This document shows positions 43,566 through 57,700 of a stretch of 64,000 nt of DNA, piece by piece. Location: contig JAHLKG010000031.1 of assembly GCA_025526995.1 (NCBI GenBank), positions 1-64,000 of the forward strand, in the 5' to 3' direction. Each line of letters opens with the position of its first letter. Positions within the stretch are counted from its first letter, which is position 1. A model generated the notes under the pieces. That model had not been told where the DNA came from. It saw nothing but the letters and a program-made list of their open reading frames with translations, and searched no databases. The position numbers and the translations under genes were made by a program. This DNA is from Powellomyces hirtus. Taxonomy: Eukaryota > Chytridiomycota > Chytridiomycetes > Spizellomycetales > Powellomycetaceae.

Positions 43566-46500
43566 ATGGTCGCCGCCCCACCGCCAATAGCTTCCGGAAG
43601 GTCACAGCCGCGACCTTCCCAGCATCCACCGACCACCACCGCCACCACCCCGTCTCACCACCCCCACCCGACCAACAAACAGCATTCACCCCACTCTCCT
43701 CAGCGTCAACAATCGTCAGCAGCCTCGTCGTCCCCTGTGTCTTCCACACAATTAGCCTCTGCTCGATCCAGTGGCGGCAGCAGAAGACCTCATGGCCTTT
43801 TTGGTCCCTACAAGCTATCGAGAACTCTCGGCGAAGGAGAGTTTGGAAAAGTAAAGTTGGCCACCCACACCGAAACCGGCAAACAAGTCGCCATCAAGCT
43901 GATAAAAAAGGAAAACATTGAACAACCTAATCGCCGTGCGAAATTGATGCGAGAAATATCACTGTTGCAGGTGCGTAGCTTGTCCACAACCCTCACCAGG
44001 GCCATTTAAACGACACGACATATTGACGGTTGCCCGACTGGTTCACACCCTCTGCTCTAGGCCGTCGATCATCCTTTTATTGTCACCGTGTACGAAGTAA
44101 TCGAAACGCGCGACTACATTGGCATGATCATGGAGTATGCGTCCGGCGGCGAACTGTTTGAGCACATTCTGGCCCACAGATATTTGAAAGAACGTGATGC
44201 GTGTCGCTTCTTTGCCCAACTGCTGGCGGGAGTCGCGTATCTTCATGGCCGCCAGATTGTTCATCGAGATCTGAAATTGGAAAACTTGCTGTTGGATGGG
44301 CAGCGCAATGTCATCATTACCGATTTCGGCTTTGCTAACCGCAGTTCCATCAACCCAGAACAGTTGCTTCTCACGTCGTGTGGATCCCCTTGCTATGCTG
44401 CGCCTGAACTTGTCATTAGCGATGGATATGTTGGAGAGGCAGCCGACATCTGGTCCTGTGGAGTCATTCTTTATGCCATGTTGTGTGGATACCTCCCATT
44501 CGATGACGACCCAAACAATCCGGATGGTGACAATATCAACTTGCTGTACAAGTACATCTTGGAAACCGAGCTGGACTTTCCGGATTACGTGGGCGCTGAC
44601 GCACGGGAATTGTTGAAGCGGATGCTGGTACCAGACCCACGATTCAGAGCAAACATGAAGGAGATTATGAATCATCGATGGCTGGAACCTTTCCGGCATT
44701 TCTACAAGGAAGAGGAAACCAAGCTCTTTGGCGGCGACCGAAGCAAAACTCCCATCACCAAGGGAGACTTGTATGATACCCCACCCGCTACACCGCCGAG
44801 CGGCATGAGAGTTCCAGAGGTGGAAATGGGCTTGGAAGATACGGTGCGTACTGACAGCGCAATGGAGGTGGACGCACCAGCAGCACACAAACATTCCGCG
44901 GCCGCCGCGAACCAGGCAGGAGATGAAGGCCGCGTCCCGCAGATGCTTGCACCCACCTCACCGGGACCATCCGAATCCACTCGACTGCCGCCATCTCCCT
45001 TGCGCCAATCGATGGATGTTTCGGATACCGATGCCGTCGTACCAGTACACGACGACGACGACCATCCTTTGGCCCAGTCGATCTCTTCGAATCGAATGTC
45101 TGCGGTCATTGTCATTGACGAAGTGGTCGTGAATCCGGATACGCCCATGGACCTGTCAGACTCTGCTTTATCAGAGGCCGATGATGTGAGTGCTCCGGCA
45201 TCCGCTGATATCACTAATGCAAGCTCGCGAAACTCGTCTTTGGATGCCCCAATCGCTCTGGACACTGCCGAAAAGCGCGATCCATCATCGACATCATCTT
45301 TGCCAAAAGATCCAACGTTGGTGTACGGAATACCTACTTCGGTTGCGCATTCTGCAGCGGCCAGCACGCCCAATCTTGTTCGTGCGTTGTCCCAGCGGAA
45401 TCCCGGAGCGGATCCTCGAACTGTCGTCTTCCACAGCTCTGCCGAACTCACGACCCAGCCAGGATCAGACGACGCTGCTGACCCCGTGGACGATGCACCG
45501 GTGCCGCCGCCGCGCAGAATCGACTATGGTCGCAAGAGTTTCGACGTTCGTCGCACCGAGTCATCGGCGAGCCGAAAGAGCATGTTTGGATGGATGAAGA
45601 AGAGCGGTTACCCTCCATCCCCGGCTGTGCAGATCCCGTTGTCGTTGACGCCGCCACCGCGAGATGACGGTGATCCTTCCACACCGCGCCCTCACTCGGC
45701 TGTCGACACGGATCGCCCAGTGAATGGCCCAACTGCGCCGCCGCGCACATCAGTCAATGCTCCAAGCGTCATGTCTACGGCAAGTGAATGGACCATTGCG
45801 CAACCGAACGGAACCGGACAGAAAGTCAAGCTTCGATACCACTCTGGTCCCATCGATCAGCGCGCACTGAGCTCTAAAGCGCCAAATCTCATCCTGTCGG
45901 ACGTTCGCGGCGTTATCGAGGAGATGGGAATGACGATTGTAGGCAGCGATGGATTTAAGATGAGAGTCGTGAGGACTGCGCAGTTGGCTTTGCAGCAACG
46001 ACTCCAGCAACAGCAGATGCAACGGCAAATGCTGCTTGATCAGCAACAGCTGCCTCAGCAGGAGGAAGGACATCAAGATCACGTTTTGGCATCGTCACCG
46101 CATGGCCCAATCGTGCAGCCACACCGAACCCCGGCCTCGGCTTCGGACATGTCGTTTGTCAATGGCGCGCCAGTGCTGCCGCCGAGTGCCCAGCCCAACA
46201 GCCATCCTCACCACGGTGGAGCGCCGCCGCCAGTTGCGTTCGAGCGCCGCAGCATTGCCCATATCTTGGCATCCTTCCCCGTCAGTCTGGTCAAGAAGCT
46301 CAAGAACGTGGCTCGCTACGGCAGCGGGTACAACAAGGGCTTTGGGAAGGCTGACGCTGCCGCCATCTACAGCCATCACCACTATGGCGGGTCCACTGCC
46401 ACACTGGGCAATCACTCGAACAATGGCTCCGGACACATGCCATACTATAGCCACGCAAACTCGTCCACCGCGTCGCGTGAGAGTTTCGCCACTTACATCC

Positions 46501-46841
46501 ATCCGAACCCCAGCAACGTCCACCATCACAACATCAACAGCAGCAGCAGCAGCAGCATCAACAATGGTAACAACAACCACAACAGTGGCACCTACTCGAC
46601 GCATCACGGAAATGGCAGCCGGTTCTACACGCACCACAACAACTCGTCCATGATCTCACAGCAGCAGCCTCCGCTGGCGGAAGGCGAGATCCGCTTCACG
46701 GTCGAGGTGCAGCGCATCAAGAACCTGCCGGGCCTGTTTGTCGTCGAGTTTAAGCGTGCGCGTGGTGATGTGTGGGAATTCAAGCGAGTCTACAACGAGG
46801 TTGTTGAGAGCTGCAGCGGACTCGGACGTGTGGGGATGTAA
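43566..46841 (+). CDS. Kin4-like Ser/Thr protein kinase with split KA1 tail (two exons)
   Basis: Exons 43566-43970 and 44061-46841, phase-0 intron, 1061 aa. The kinase domain is about residues 79-346: 'YKLSRTLGEGEFGKVKLA', 'VAIKLIKKEN', 'IVHRDLKLENLLL', 'ITDFGFANR', 'TSCGSPCYAAPELV', 'DIWSCGVILYAMLCGYLPF' and 'INLLYKYILETELDFPDYV', the last typical of the fungal Kin4/Frk1/Ppk1 branch of CAMK/Snf1-like kinases. A 375-residue Ser/Asp/Pro-rich linker follows. The C-terminus carries a KA1 phospholipid-binding module in two pieces: 'KLRYHSGPIDQRAL...' (about 723-775) and 'EIRFTVEVQRIKNLPGLFVV...' (about 1011-1058), separated by about 235 Gln/His/Asn/Ser-rich residues. In yeast Kin4 enforces the spindle-position checkpoint at the mother cortex; cortical membrane targeting through KA1 is likely here too. 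Confidence 0.9.
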
Positions 46842-48048
46842 GATTTTCGCCCCCGGCTGTCCTCCATCCCCGCTTGCATCGCACCACAAGTCCACACAAG
46901 CACCGCCTACACCCACACTGCGCCCCACACTGTCGCCTCCCAAAATCCGCCCCCGCGCCCCGACTCTCTCTCTTCTATGCGCATTTTGCGTCCCTCTGAC
47001 TCTTCCGTGCCTTGTTTACTGCTATCGGACACGCGAACTCTTTCTTCTTTTCCTTAGACTATTCCTTTTATATAAAAGTGGCGTAAAAATAGCAGCACTG
47101 TGTACCTCTTTTTCCTTTCCCCCACTCAAACCCCCCCCCCCCTCCTCATGTCCCCATTTTGTATCTATCTCGCCCGCCCCCCTATGTTATTCTTTCTTTG
47201 GCCTTTTGTTGTTGTCACACGGACCCTTTTTTCTATGGGCGGACTGGGATCCGATCCTGCGTTGTGTCCACAGCACCACCACCAGCACTGCCTCACCCGC
47301 CGTTGTTTCTTGTTTCGAACCCGTGGTTGGGTGGTGTCTGAACCGGCGTAAAGACAAACGGAATGGTGATGGGTGGGGCTTAAGTAGTTGTAGTGCTCGT
47401 GGTCGTGGTAGTCATAGTGGTCGTGGTAGTGATTCCCAAGTTATTTCCCTACTCTTGTTATAGATTTGGGAATTTTGCCTTTTTTGTGTGTTTGTGTCAG
47501 TGCTGTGTGTGGGGGTGAAGTGCTGTGTGTTGGTTGTCACCCGCGGCTGCACACAGTCGCACACACGAAACGAAACAAAAACAAAAACAAAAAAAATGCG
47601 CCCCATGAGCGCTACAGTATCGATATCGGTACAGCATGTGCTTGATAACTATACGGAAACCGCAAATCCTCCAAATTCGGGCTGCACCGCCGCCCGACTG
47701 AAAATAAAATAAAATAAAATGAAATAAAATAAAATAAAATGAAATCACCCTACTGCCAGCACCACCCCACCGCCGCTCACCCGCTCAACCCCACCGCCGC
47801 TCACCCGCTCAACCCCACCTCAACGCGATTCGGAAAATGGCGCGCGCGCGCGGTTATGATCGAGACAGTAAATAGATAGCATAGCATAGCATATCAATAC
47901 TCTCCCAGCGCGCACACTCGGGGCAGGCACTCGCCCCGCATCTCCATCACCGAGCGCCGTGGGCACCCAGCCGCCTTGCCAGGGCCGGAACACCTACTGT
48001 ACTGTAACATATACCGGTAAACATAACGCTCCCGCTCCCGCTCCCCGC

Positions 48049-48088
<40 letters not shown>

Positions 48089-48723
48089 AATATTGTATAT
48101 CTCAAAAGTCAGCTCAGCCGGACGCCCCGGTGTTGTCGCACGCCGCGCTTTTTCTAGATCCCTTACGTCGCATAAAATAGAAATGTAGTGTACTCTAGTA
48201 ATCCGAGGAGGGTCGGCCGCGCTGCCGTTTGGCCAGGCGACTGACTGTACAGTACAGCAGTAGACGCCCACAACGAGGGAAGAGGGTGGTTGGTTTGGAT
48301 ACTGTGGGTCCAGTTTTAGCTTTTTTAGTTTTAGTTTTTTTTGTTTTTTTTTCCTGGCTTTTGACTCAACCCTCTTGTATACACAAACACACAAAAGCAG
48401 GCGTGGCACGAGAGGTTTGCTTTCGTTGGTGTTAGAGTGTGTGTGGTGGTTACGAGGATTGCAAAAAAAAAAAAAAAAAAAAAAACCCCCCATCAAGGGA
48501 AACGCAGCAAGAAAAGAGAAGCGCTTCATACACAAACACACAACAAACAACAATATCATAAAAATCGTCCTTTTTTTCGGTTTTTCACTAGGTGCTGCGC
48601 CACATCCACCCACGCATTCGCGCGGCGTGGGGGGTTGTAGAAAGGGAAAGGAAAGGAGGATGGAGGAGGGGTGTGACTTTTGAGAGTCGTTTTGCGTCGA
48701 CTTTTTTGTGTTCTTTTCTCTTT
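46842..48723. other. Gene-free stretch of 1.9 kb rich in simple repeats
   Basis: 3' flanks of the convergent Kin4-like and PP2A genes. It contains a poly(C) run near 47137-47147, (AAAAT)n with some AAATG at 47701-47744, a 24-bp tandem duplication at 47765-47812 (CCCCACCGCCGCTCACCC...), (CA)n(TA)n at 48052-48088 and poly(A) of about 22 at 48463-48484. No coding gene is seen. Confidence 0.7.
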
Positions 48724-50128
<1,405 letters not shown>

Positions 50129-51388
50129 GGCTCCAATCTAATAAGCTATCGGAAGTCTAACGAGGGGAGGCAGGTATAAATAGAACGTCAGTGGGATGGC
50201 CACGAGATGCGGGCAACTGCAAGCATGACGCGGTCAGCAACGTGTGATGTGTCGACACGCAGCAATCCGTTTTGCCGACAAAACACAATCTTCCACCATG
50301 AATCGATAATCAATGTCAATTCCACACAGTTCCCATATGCTACGTGTTCGCCACCCCTATCTCCGACTCCAAACACTGCATTCGTCCGCTTTCCTGGATC
50401 GCGTCGAACCCCTGCTTACCTACCGGACGAGTAGTGGGGTGAGGCAATGACTGTACGCACTGCGGTTTCGGACAGCAACAGTGCAGAAAAGTGTTCTGCT
50501 GATGCGGAGAGTGTGGGTATGCAAGAATATGAGTATGTAGGAAGCGTGCTTGGGTACGTGTGGGAATGTCTGGTTTCGCGGGATGAGTTCCTTCTCGTTG
50601 GTCGTCGGGTTGCGCTCTGCTTGTTTATGTCTGTCGCCTTTCATTTATCACCCCAACCAGTGCCTTTCATGCATCATTTATCACCTTCTCCTTATCATCG
50701 TGAGCGCGTCGCTTGCGTAATCACAGTCTCCGCTGCTCTTCTCACAAGGTGGGGCAGGTTCCGCACAAAATATCCATGTGTATCGATCGGCATACATGAG
50801 AATCCTTGAAGAAATTCAGGACATAAAAATTAACAAAGCATGTTGCTACGAAAAGGGGCTGGCTTGTCTATGCTTGCTTTCTCGCACATATCTATCGACT
50901 GGATCTTGGTCTCGCTTTTCGCCTTCTCTGCACAGCTATCTTAGACTACATCTATCATATTCTGCAGCGGAAATGCTTACCCTTTCTTGATCGAGACGCG
51001 CATGCGGCGGAGGAAATAGCACGGAGGCGGTTAAGTCGGGGTTTGAGACCCTTCATTGCTTCTGAGAAAAATCAGAATCTGTCCATATTAGTAGAAAGGC
51101 TGTTCGTCTGTGTGTGTATGTGTGCTCTGCATTGGTGCTTTGTGCTTCACATAGCAAGGAAGTTTATATACCACAACATTAACTACATGGTGAATATGCG
51201 GATTTTTATGTGAACACACGCTAGTGCGCCCCTTTTTTTAACTTTACAATCGGGTTACCAAAACCCCGACCATACAACACAAAAGGCAGCAATCTCAAAC
51301 GTCGTACCCACATCGACACGTTTTCTCCCGCTGCTCTTCACTGTTAGCCGTACACACATTACACGCATCACACTTCTCGCAAAACGTG
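50129..51388. other. Intergenic, about 1.26 kb, divergent promoter
   Basis: Between the divergent PP2A and coiled-coil genes. Short frames have no supported coding potential, and 51100-51250 is AT-rich. No specific site is claimed. Confidence 0.55.
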
Positions 51389-52592
51389 ATGCCAGCCGCC
51401 GTCGCCCCGCCGCCCGTCCGAACCCCTGACTTTCCTGGTACCGGCAACAACAGCCATCCCAGCAGTGTGTGCCGGAGCGCCAGCAGCAGCGGCGGAGCAT
51501 TCCGGCCAGTCAGTAGTAGACGACCTCCGATAATGCAGCAACCACACCAACCACAACAGTCACAGCCGCCGTCGCCATTGCAACCTCAGCCGCCACAACA
51601 GCCTCAATCCCAGCAACCCCCGCGATCGGCTGCCCGTATCTCGGCGCTGGAACGCACGATTGAGTACATGCAGGGTCAGCATGCGACGCTCGTTAAGGGA
51701 TTGCACGAGGAAATTGCCCGGTTGCAGGTGTCGTGTTCAGGTATGACAAAGTTAAAAACTTGTGTATCTCTGGATATCTCACTTTCTCACCGCAAATGAA
51801 AACAACAGACTTGTCACTACAGCTGGTGAAAGCACAGTCACATCCAGGTAAAAAGAGAAAGGATGATCAGAATACGTACCCAAAGGAAATCGGCCTGCTG
51901 ATTCATCGCTGTTCTGTCTAATAGGCGCCACAGCTGCAGCAGCAGCAGACATGGATAGCTCCGCCGATGATCGAACAATGCCTGTTCGCCAGGACTCTGC
52001 AACCCAAGTATCAGCCTTCGACTACGACCATGCAGCCGAATCAAATGACTCACAGGACTACACGGACGCCGAGACCGATGCGACCGATGCGGGTGCAAGG
52101 ACCGAGAATCAAACACCCCGGGTCCTCCCACCTCTGAACAATACACGCATCCCACATGTACCCGTCGGAGTTCGCGGAGTCGGGCGCGGTCGGGGCCGCG
52201 GCGTGGGCGGTGTTGGCGGTGTGGGACGACGGTTGATTGCGGGGGCGAGTGGTAGTGCGCGGTCGTTGTTGCTTTTGCTGCAATCACAACAACCAGCACC
52301 ACCACCAGCACCACAACAGCAACAACAACAACCGCAATTGCAGCAACAGCCGAATCTGCAACAGCAGCAACAGCGCATGGCCGCCGCGGCTGCTGAAGAA
52401 ATATTGCTTGCCTACTCGGACGCCGCGCCTCCGCCGCCGTCATCAACGTCATCATCAACGGACTTGACAACAGCGACAACGCCAGAACAGCCCGCCAAGA
52501 AGCACCTGTTGGTTCTCCCGCCGATCCGACTGGAGTCTTCTGCGCCACCGTCTGCAGAGAGCGAGGAGACAAATCGGGAGAATGGCTTGTGA
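51389..52592 (+). CDS. CCDC92/CCDC74-type coiled-coil protein (three exons)
   Basis: Exons 51389-51740, 51809-51847 and 51925-52592 give 352 aa, phases closing. ATG 51389 is used. After a Pro/Gln-rich lead, the conserved N-terminal coiled coil is 'ISALERTIEYMQGQHATLVK' then 'GLHEEIARLQVSCSDLSLQL', equal in order to the CCDC92/74 domain 'LE..I.FLQ..HA..L..LH.EIE.L...C.DL.FQL'. The intron placement inside this motif was settled by that match. The rest is low complexity: an Asp/Glu-rich stretch, a Gly-Arg-Val segment ('VGRGRGRGVGGVGGVGRR') and Gln/Pro runs, ending 'LLVLPPIRLESSAPPSAESE'. In animals CCDC92 and CCDC74 localise to centrioles, spindle or cilia. Presence in a fungus suggests a basal-body-bearing zoospore; that is inference. 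Confidence 0.78.
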
Positions 52593-52956
52593 TGGGCTGC
52601 GAGAAGGAGCAGGATAGCGAGTATAGTGGTATCACATGTGAGCCATGTGTACTGAATATAGTCGGCGGTAGCTGTGAAAATAGAGAAAGAGCATTAGACT
52701 GTCAGCGTCACAGGCCCGACTTTTTTACTGCCTCAGTGCTTCGCATGCCCACTTCTCCTCACGCATTCCTTAATTACAAAGCAGCGCGGTAGAGTTACGT
52801 TGTGACATACTAATAATGATACAAGATAGAAAAATGATTCTAAATCCGCTAAGGGCGAGGGGTCGAAAATGTCAGGTGAGATATAGGACGTCGCGGGAAC
52901 GAGAGGAACTATGAACAAATAAAGGGACACGCAAGGAACGACGGCAAGTTGGATCA
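52593..52956. other. Short intergenic region between convergent genes
   Basis: 3' UTRs of the coiled-coil and CRAL-TRIO genes. No feature is seen. Confidence 0.6.
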
Positions 52957-54279
52957 TCAGAGCGCTTTGATGGCCTTCCAATAGTCCTCGTGATTGTAGA
53001 CAAACGGACAGGTGCCGCCGTAATCTGCGACCAGCATGCTTGGTGCAATGTATTTGCGCGGGTCGGTCCATCCGCCCATACCCTCTGGCTCCTTTTTTTC
53101 TTTTGTTAAGGCGTCGTCGGTGTTGCCGGCGGTTGGTGCGAGGGCAGCGAGTTTCTTCAGGTTGACAAAATGAATTTTTGATTTGGTGATGGGATCCAAA
53201 AAGGGGCTTATAATCTGCGAAAGATGTCAGGCACAACTGTCCCCTCATATGACAGTAGGTACATAATCCGTACCTTGAAGAAGCCCCAAAGGTACCAGCT
53301 TGGGTTGAACACGAATCCCATTCCCAAACGCTAGTAACAAGACATCAATAATTACATACTATAGATGTCAAGACACATCCAGAAGACGGCAGCGTCATTG
53401 AAATGTACCTCAGGATAGTGATCTCCCAAAATCTGCAGAACCTTTTTCGCCTGTGACGCCGGCGGGGCAGTAAAGACCGACAAACCCTCGTAGTCGATCA
53501 AAATGTTGAGTTTCTCTACGCCTGGCGGCATGGCCTTGATGGCATGTTCGAGATTGTAAACAACGTAGCGAAGCTGCCGGTCATAAGTCTTTGTGTGCTC
53601 TTTGCGCGGGATCAGATATAGCAGCGGTCGGCCCATAAGGTCGTATCCTGTCATATCGCGAAGGTCATGCGTCAGAAAACCGCGAAGGGAGTCGGAAAAT
53701 GAGGAAGACCAAGGGCTTACCTGAAACGTATTCCTTGCCGTTGACCGCTTCTGGCTCTACTTCATCCGCTGAGATCCGGTGAGGTTGGTACTCCCGGCGC
53801 CACAAAAGGGTGCTCTCAATGCGCTTGACTGCAATGTGTTGAAAAAGAACGTTCAGGTCAGATGAACGGCCACATGAATGTATCCCGTGACTCAGTGACA
53901 ATAGAAGGACAAAACCGACATGCCTGACTTTACTCAACGCTCGCCTTGTGGCCCTCGCCACAACTCAACAAGGCACCACCAGACGACCTTTCACCGCGCG
54001 CATGTGCAGGCGTTCCTCGTCATTCCACTCACCAGCAGCATCGACATCCCATTTCACTGCGCGCAGGTATCTGAGCAGACACGGGTCGTCGCACCACTTT
54101 GCTTCGTCGTCCCCGTTTGTTGAGGCCGGCTGGAGAAATGGTTGTATTTTCGCGTGAAGCGCGTCAAGCTTTGTGATCTGTTCTTCCGTGTACATCCCGC
54201 GGGGATAGTTCTCGGGGACCGCTGGTAGCGGGTCCGGGTGGTGGAGTATCGGCTGGGTGAGGATTCCGGTTGCGGCCAT
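52957..54279 (-). CDS. Sec14-like CRAL-TRIO domain protein (five exons)
   Basis: Exons 54279-54033, 53828-53721, 53647-53409, 53330-53274 and 53214-52957 give 302 aa. The CRAL-TRIO N-terminal segment has 'WCDDPCLLRYLRAVKWDVDA' and 'TLLWRREYQPHRI'. The lipid-binding lobe has 'GYDLMGRPLLYLIPRK', 'IDYEGLSVF', 'ILGDHYPERLGMGFVFN' and 'PFLDPITKSKIHFV', the standard Sec14 order. 'VADYGGTCPFVYNHEDYW' fits the 'LP.EyGG' element. These proteins exchange phosphatidylinositol and other lipids between membranes and present PI to kinases. It lacks a GOLD domain or membrane segment, so it is probably cytosolic. It is divergent from the SPX-GDPD gene, with 468 bp between start codons, so coordinated expression is possible. 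Confidence 0.92.
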
Positions 54280-54747
54280 TGTGACGGTAGTTGGGGGTTC
54301 ACACTGTTCAGTGATCTATGGGGCAATTCGGCCTTTGGGAGTGACCGACAGATAGCAAAGCAGGCAATCTATTATCTCGTCGTTGAATATCTAAACGGAT
54401 CTATATCTCCGCAAACCTGGGGAAAAAAAAAGATAGGGAAAAATACCAGAGTTGTTCCTCGGGCCGAAGGAAAGGCGACCAACAACTTCATCCTGTCGAG
54501 CCATCCCAGTCCTAGCATGCGAGTTTTGACGCGTCTCGCCAACATCCTAAATCTAGATCGACATGAGTTTGTGACGAAACTGGGAAACGATGTGCTGCTT
54601 TTCCCGTACAAATCTTGCCAATTGCATTCCCATCCCCGTTGGCCTAGTAATATAATTATTTGATTAATTAGACTTCCGCCCAGCGCAGCAGGAGATCTCC
54701 CCGCTATCTCTCCTGCGTACACTTCGTTCACGCATTGTCGGCGAACC
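54280..54747. promoter_or_regulatory. Divergent promoter region, CRAL-TRIO / SPX-GDPD
   Basis: 468 bp between two opposite start codons. AT-rich patches near 54370-54400 and 54650-54670. No CACGTG/CACGTK phosphate (Pho4-type) site was noticed in this interval. Confidence 0.45.
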
Positions 54748-57700
54748 ATGAAATTCGGGAGGACGCTGGCCCAGTACAGCGTCGCTGAATGGGCAACGTA
54801 CGCAACATACATACCCGCACCTCTTGTGATGATAAAGCACCCTTTGTTCCTCACTCATTAATGCCTCTCACCGATCAGTCAATATATATCATACAAGTCG
54901 CTTAAACGGTTGATCAAGCAAGCCAAACGCGCGCAACAGTTGCAGTCACAAAACCCGACTTCCTCATCAGACCCTCCAACCGCCGACATTGCAAAGGAGC
55001 TCAGAAACGGTAGCTCATCTGTACCAGTTGGTCGTATTCATTTGGTTGGTTCTCTCTAATTCGTGCCATGTGCGCTGCTCAGCGTTCGTCAAAATGGTCG
55101 AGGCGGAGGCTGGAAAGGTCAACGCGTTCGTTCTCACTCAACGTGGGATCACTGAACGCAGACTGAAGACAAGTGCGGATACAACAGCTTAACAGCCATG
55201 TGATACAAATTTAGTCTTCTCATCCTCTTCGTTCGTCTTGTCTAGGCAGAGAGCGTCTCGAGCGTCAAGGAGCCGCTCTGTCTTATGCCGACAACGAAGA
55301 GCTCGTTGAGACGATAAACGAGATCAGAGTCTACCTTTATCTCGTCCTCAGATTCGTCGAAATGAATAAGACTGGATTCCGCAAGATCCTGAAGAAGTTT
55401 GACAAAGTCATGGATGTAACCACGGGAACTGCTCTGTGGAATGATGTGGTGAGAACTTTCACAGCGACGGGGTATTGGACTCGTCTCTTCTGGCCTTTGC
55501 CGATAGCAAGAACTCAAAAGCTATGTTGGAACCCAGGTGGCGAAACAGCCATTTTGCACCGACACGTCCATGGAAGGCATGCTGCAGCTTGTGGATGCTC
55601 TCGACGAAAAGGCTCATTACCTGCAACAACAACAGGAGACCATACCTGGTTGCTCGTTCGCAAAGCCTTCCCCAGACGTAAATTATGCGTTTCCTGACGA
55701 CGTGCATGGAGCACTTGACAGAGACAATGTGGTACAGCTAAAACTAGTGCTGGAGCGAATAAACTGTCCCGCTCCCAATCAAGAGCTAGATCCTGATGAG
55801 GTGTGTGTGAGCACGTGGGAATGTGCGTCTTTTCATGGAGGATATGGGCGTTCGTTCTCCTGGCTCGCTTTTTGCGAGTCTCCTTCTCAAGTTGTCACTG
55901 ATAAAACGAGATGCGCCTCTGCGCGCGATTGACCGTGTCTCTAGGAACGTTCAATCTGGACATCTATACTATTTAAAGCATGCCAGAGAAAGGCCCTCCG
56001 CTGTATTGGCGTCCTGCTCGAGCGGCCGGAACTTGTTCGCACGCCTCTCCCGGCCGATATCAATCAGAGAACCATCATTCACAGGATCGCTATCCTCGGC
56101 GCCGCACTCAAGTCGAAGAATGGCGATGTCGCAATGAGGACCCCGTCCATTTTTGAGAAAGACGATCCGACCCTTCTCACATACGTCCTCGAACGTGTGC
56201 CAGGAGATGTGGCCGAGAGCGCGCTGCGCGTCACCGATTTTTTAGGAAGAACTCCGCTCCACTACGCCGCATTATATGGCCTCCCGCGGACAGCTCAGGC
56301 CCTTTTGCGCTTCCTCCCTGCCGGTCCTCTCAAAGGTCAATGGCTCGATGACGATGGTCACTCGCCGTTGTTCTACGCGGTGGTGCGCGGTTTTGTGGAT
56401 GTTGTCTTGGTATTTCTGGAAAAGTGGGCCAATGTTGACGATTTGGGTGATTGTAAGTCACATCACCGATGTTGCCAACTCAGCATATCATGGAAAGGCC
56501 TTGAACGTATCTGACGTCGCTGTCTTCGCCTTCTTTCCACGTCTCGTTTCCCGCTGAAATGTAGCGATACATGGCAGCAATGTCGACCAAACTCGGCCAT
56601 GTCCACCTCTGATTTCCCAGTCGAGTAGTCATCAGATAAATGCTGGCGAATCCGCTACCTCTCACCCTTACATCTCCTCTTTCAATCCACTGTTCACCAC
56701 CCTCGTTGACACCCACTCGATACCTGGACGACTCACTGCCGCGACCCCGTTGGCACTGGCCTGTGGGTTTGGTCACGCAGCGGTCACTCGTGTTCTCCTT
56801 GAGCATGGCGCTGATGCCAACTGTATCAACGAGGATGAAGAGGTGGGTGCTCGCACATCCCGTCCATTCTCAAGATATATCCCCATCTGACATTGTACGA
56901 TCATCAAACAGACGCCACTGCATATCAGCGCGCGAGGAGGTCACATTGACTGCGTGAAATTGCTGCTTGGGCTTGCAGAGCCTCGTGGATCTTGGAGTGC
57001 TGCGAGAGTGGATGCCAAGGATAAGGCCTTCGGTCGCACACCGCTCTTTCTTGCAGGTACCGGTCTTTCTTCTCAGAGCTGGGGCGAGCACGCTAGCTAA
57101 CCTGATCTCCTGTCTTTCCTCGATAGCGATGGAAGGACACCTTGACTGCGTGAAGGCATTGCTTGATGCAGGCGCCTCCGTTGACGTAGTGGATTCTGGA
57201 TTGTTAAATGCGCACGAATACGCCGGTATGTTAGCGTTTGCAAGGGTGCCGAATGCATCGGTCTACCTGCCTCGAGCACGCTTATCCCTCCACACCTGTG
57301 CTCTGGGTTTACTTATCAAATTTTTACCCTTTGCGTCACTTAGTATTCAGAGCCCACAATGCTGTTGCCGAGCTTCTTCGTCCGCGTTTGCCCGCTACTC
57401 CCCTCAATACGATTAGCGACATCAGCTCAGTCGCACAAGCAGTCGTTGTAGAACGCGCGTACGGTCACAAGTACTTAAAAGGGGAATCCATGATTCGCGT
57501 TTATCTAGGTTCAACTGATCTTCGCCGACAATCAGCACCTGTGCAGCTGGACGACAAACGTATCCCCGCACAAATGGCCCCAGGAACCTTCCGATTGACC
57601 GTATCGGCACTCAACGCCACAGGCGAACCAGTACATTTCGATCTTCCTCTTTTGGAAACCGTTCCCGAACCAATCGTCTTCCATGCCACTCATCCTGAAC

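Noticed and set aside
44043..44894. Long open frame antisense to the Kin4-like kinase
   Set aside because: It lies exactly opposite the conserved kinase domain; no independent domain or splice signals.
48052..48088. (CA)n(TA)n run as a replication origin
   Set aside because: It is a plain microsatellite; fungal origins cannot be inferred from this alone.
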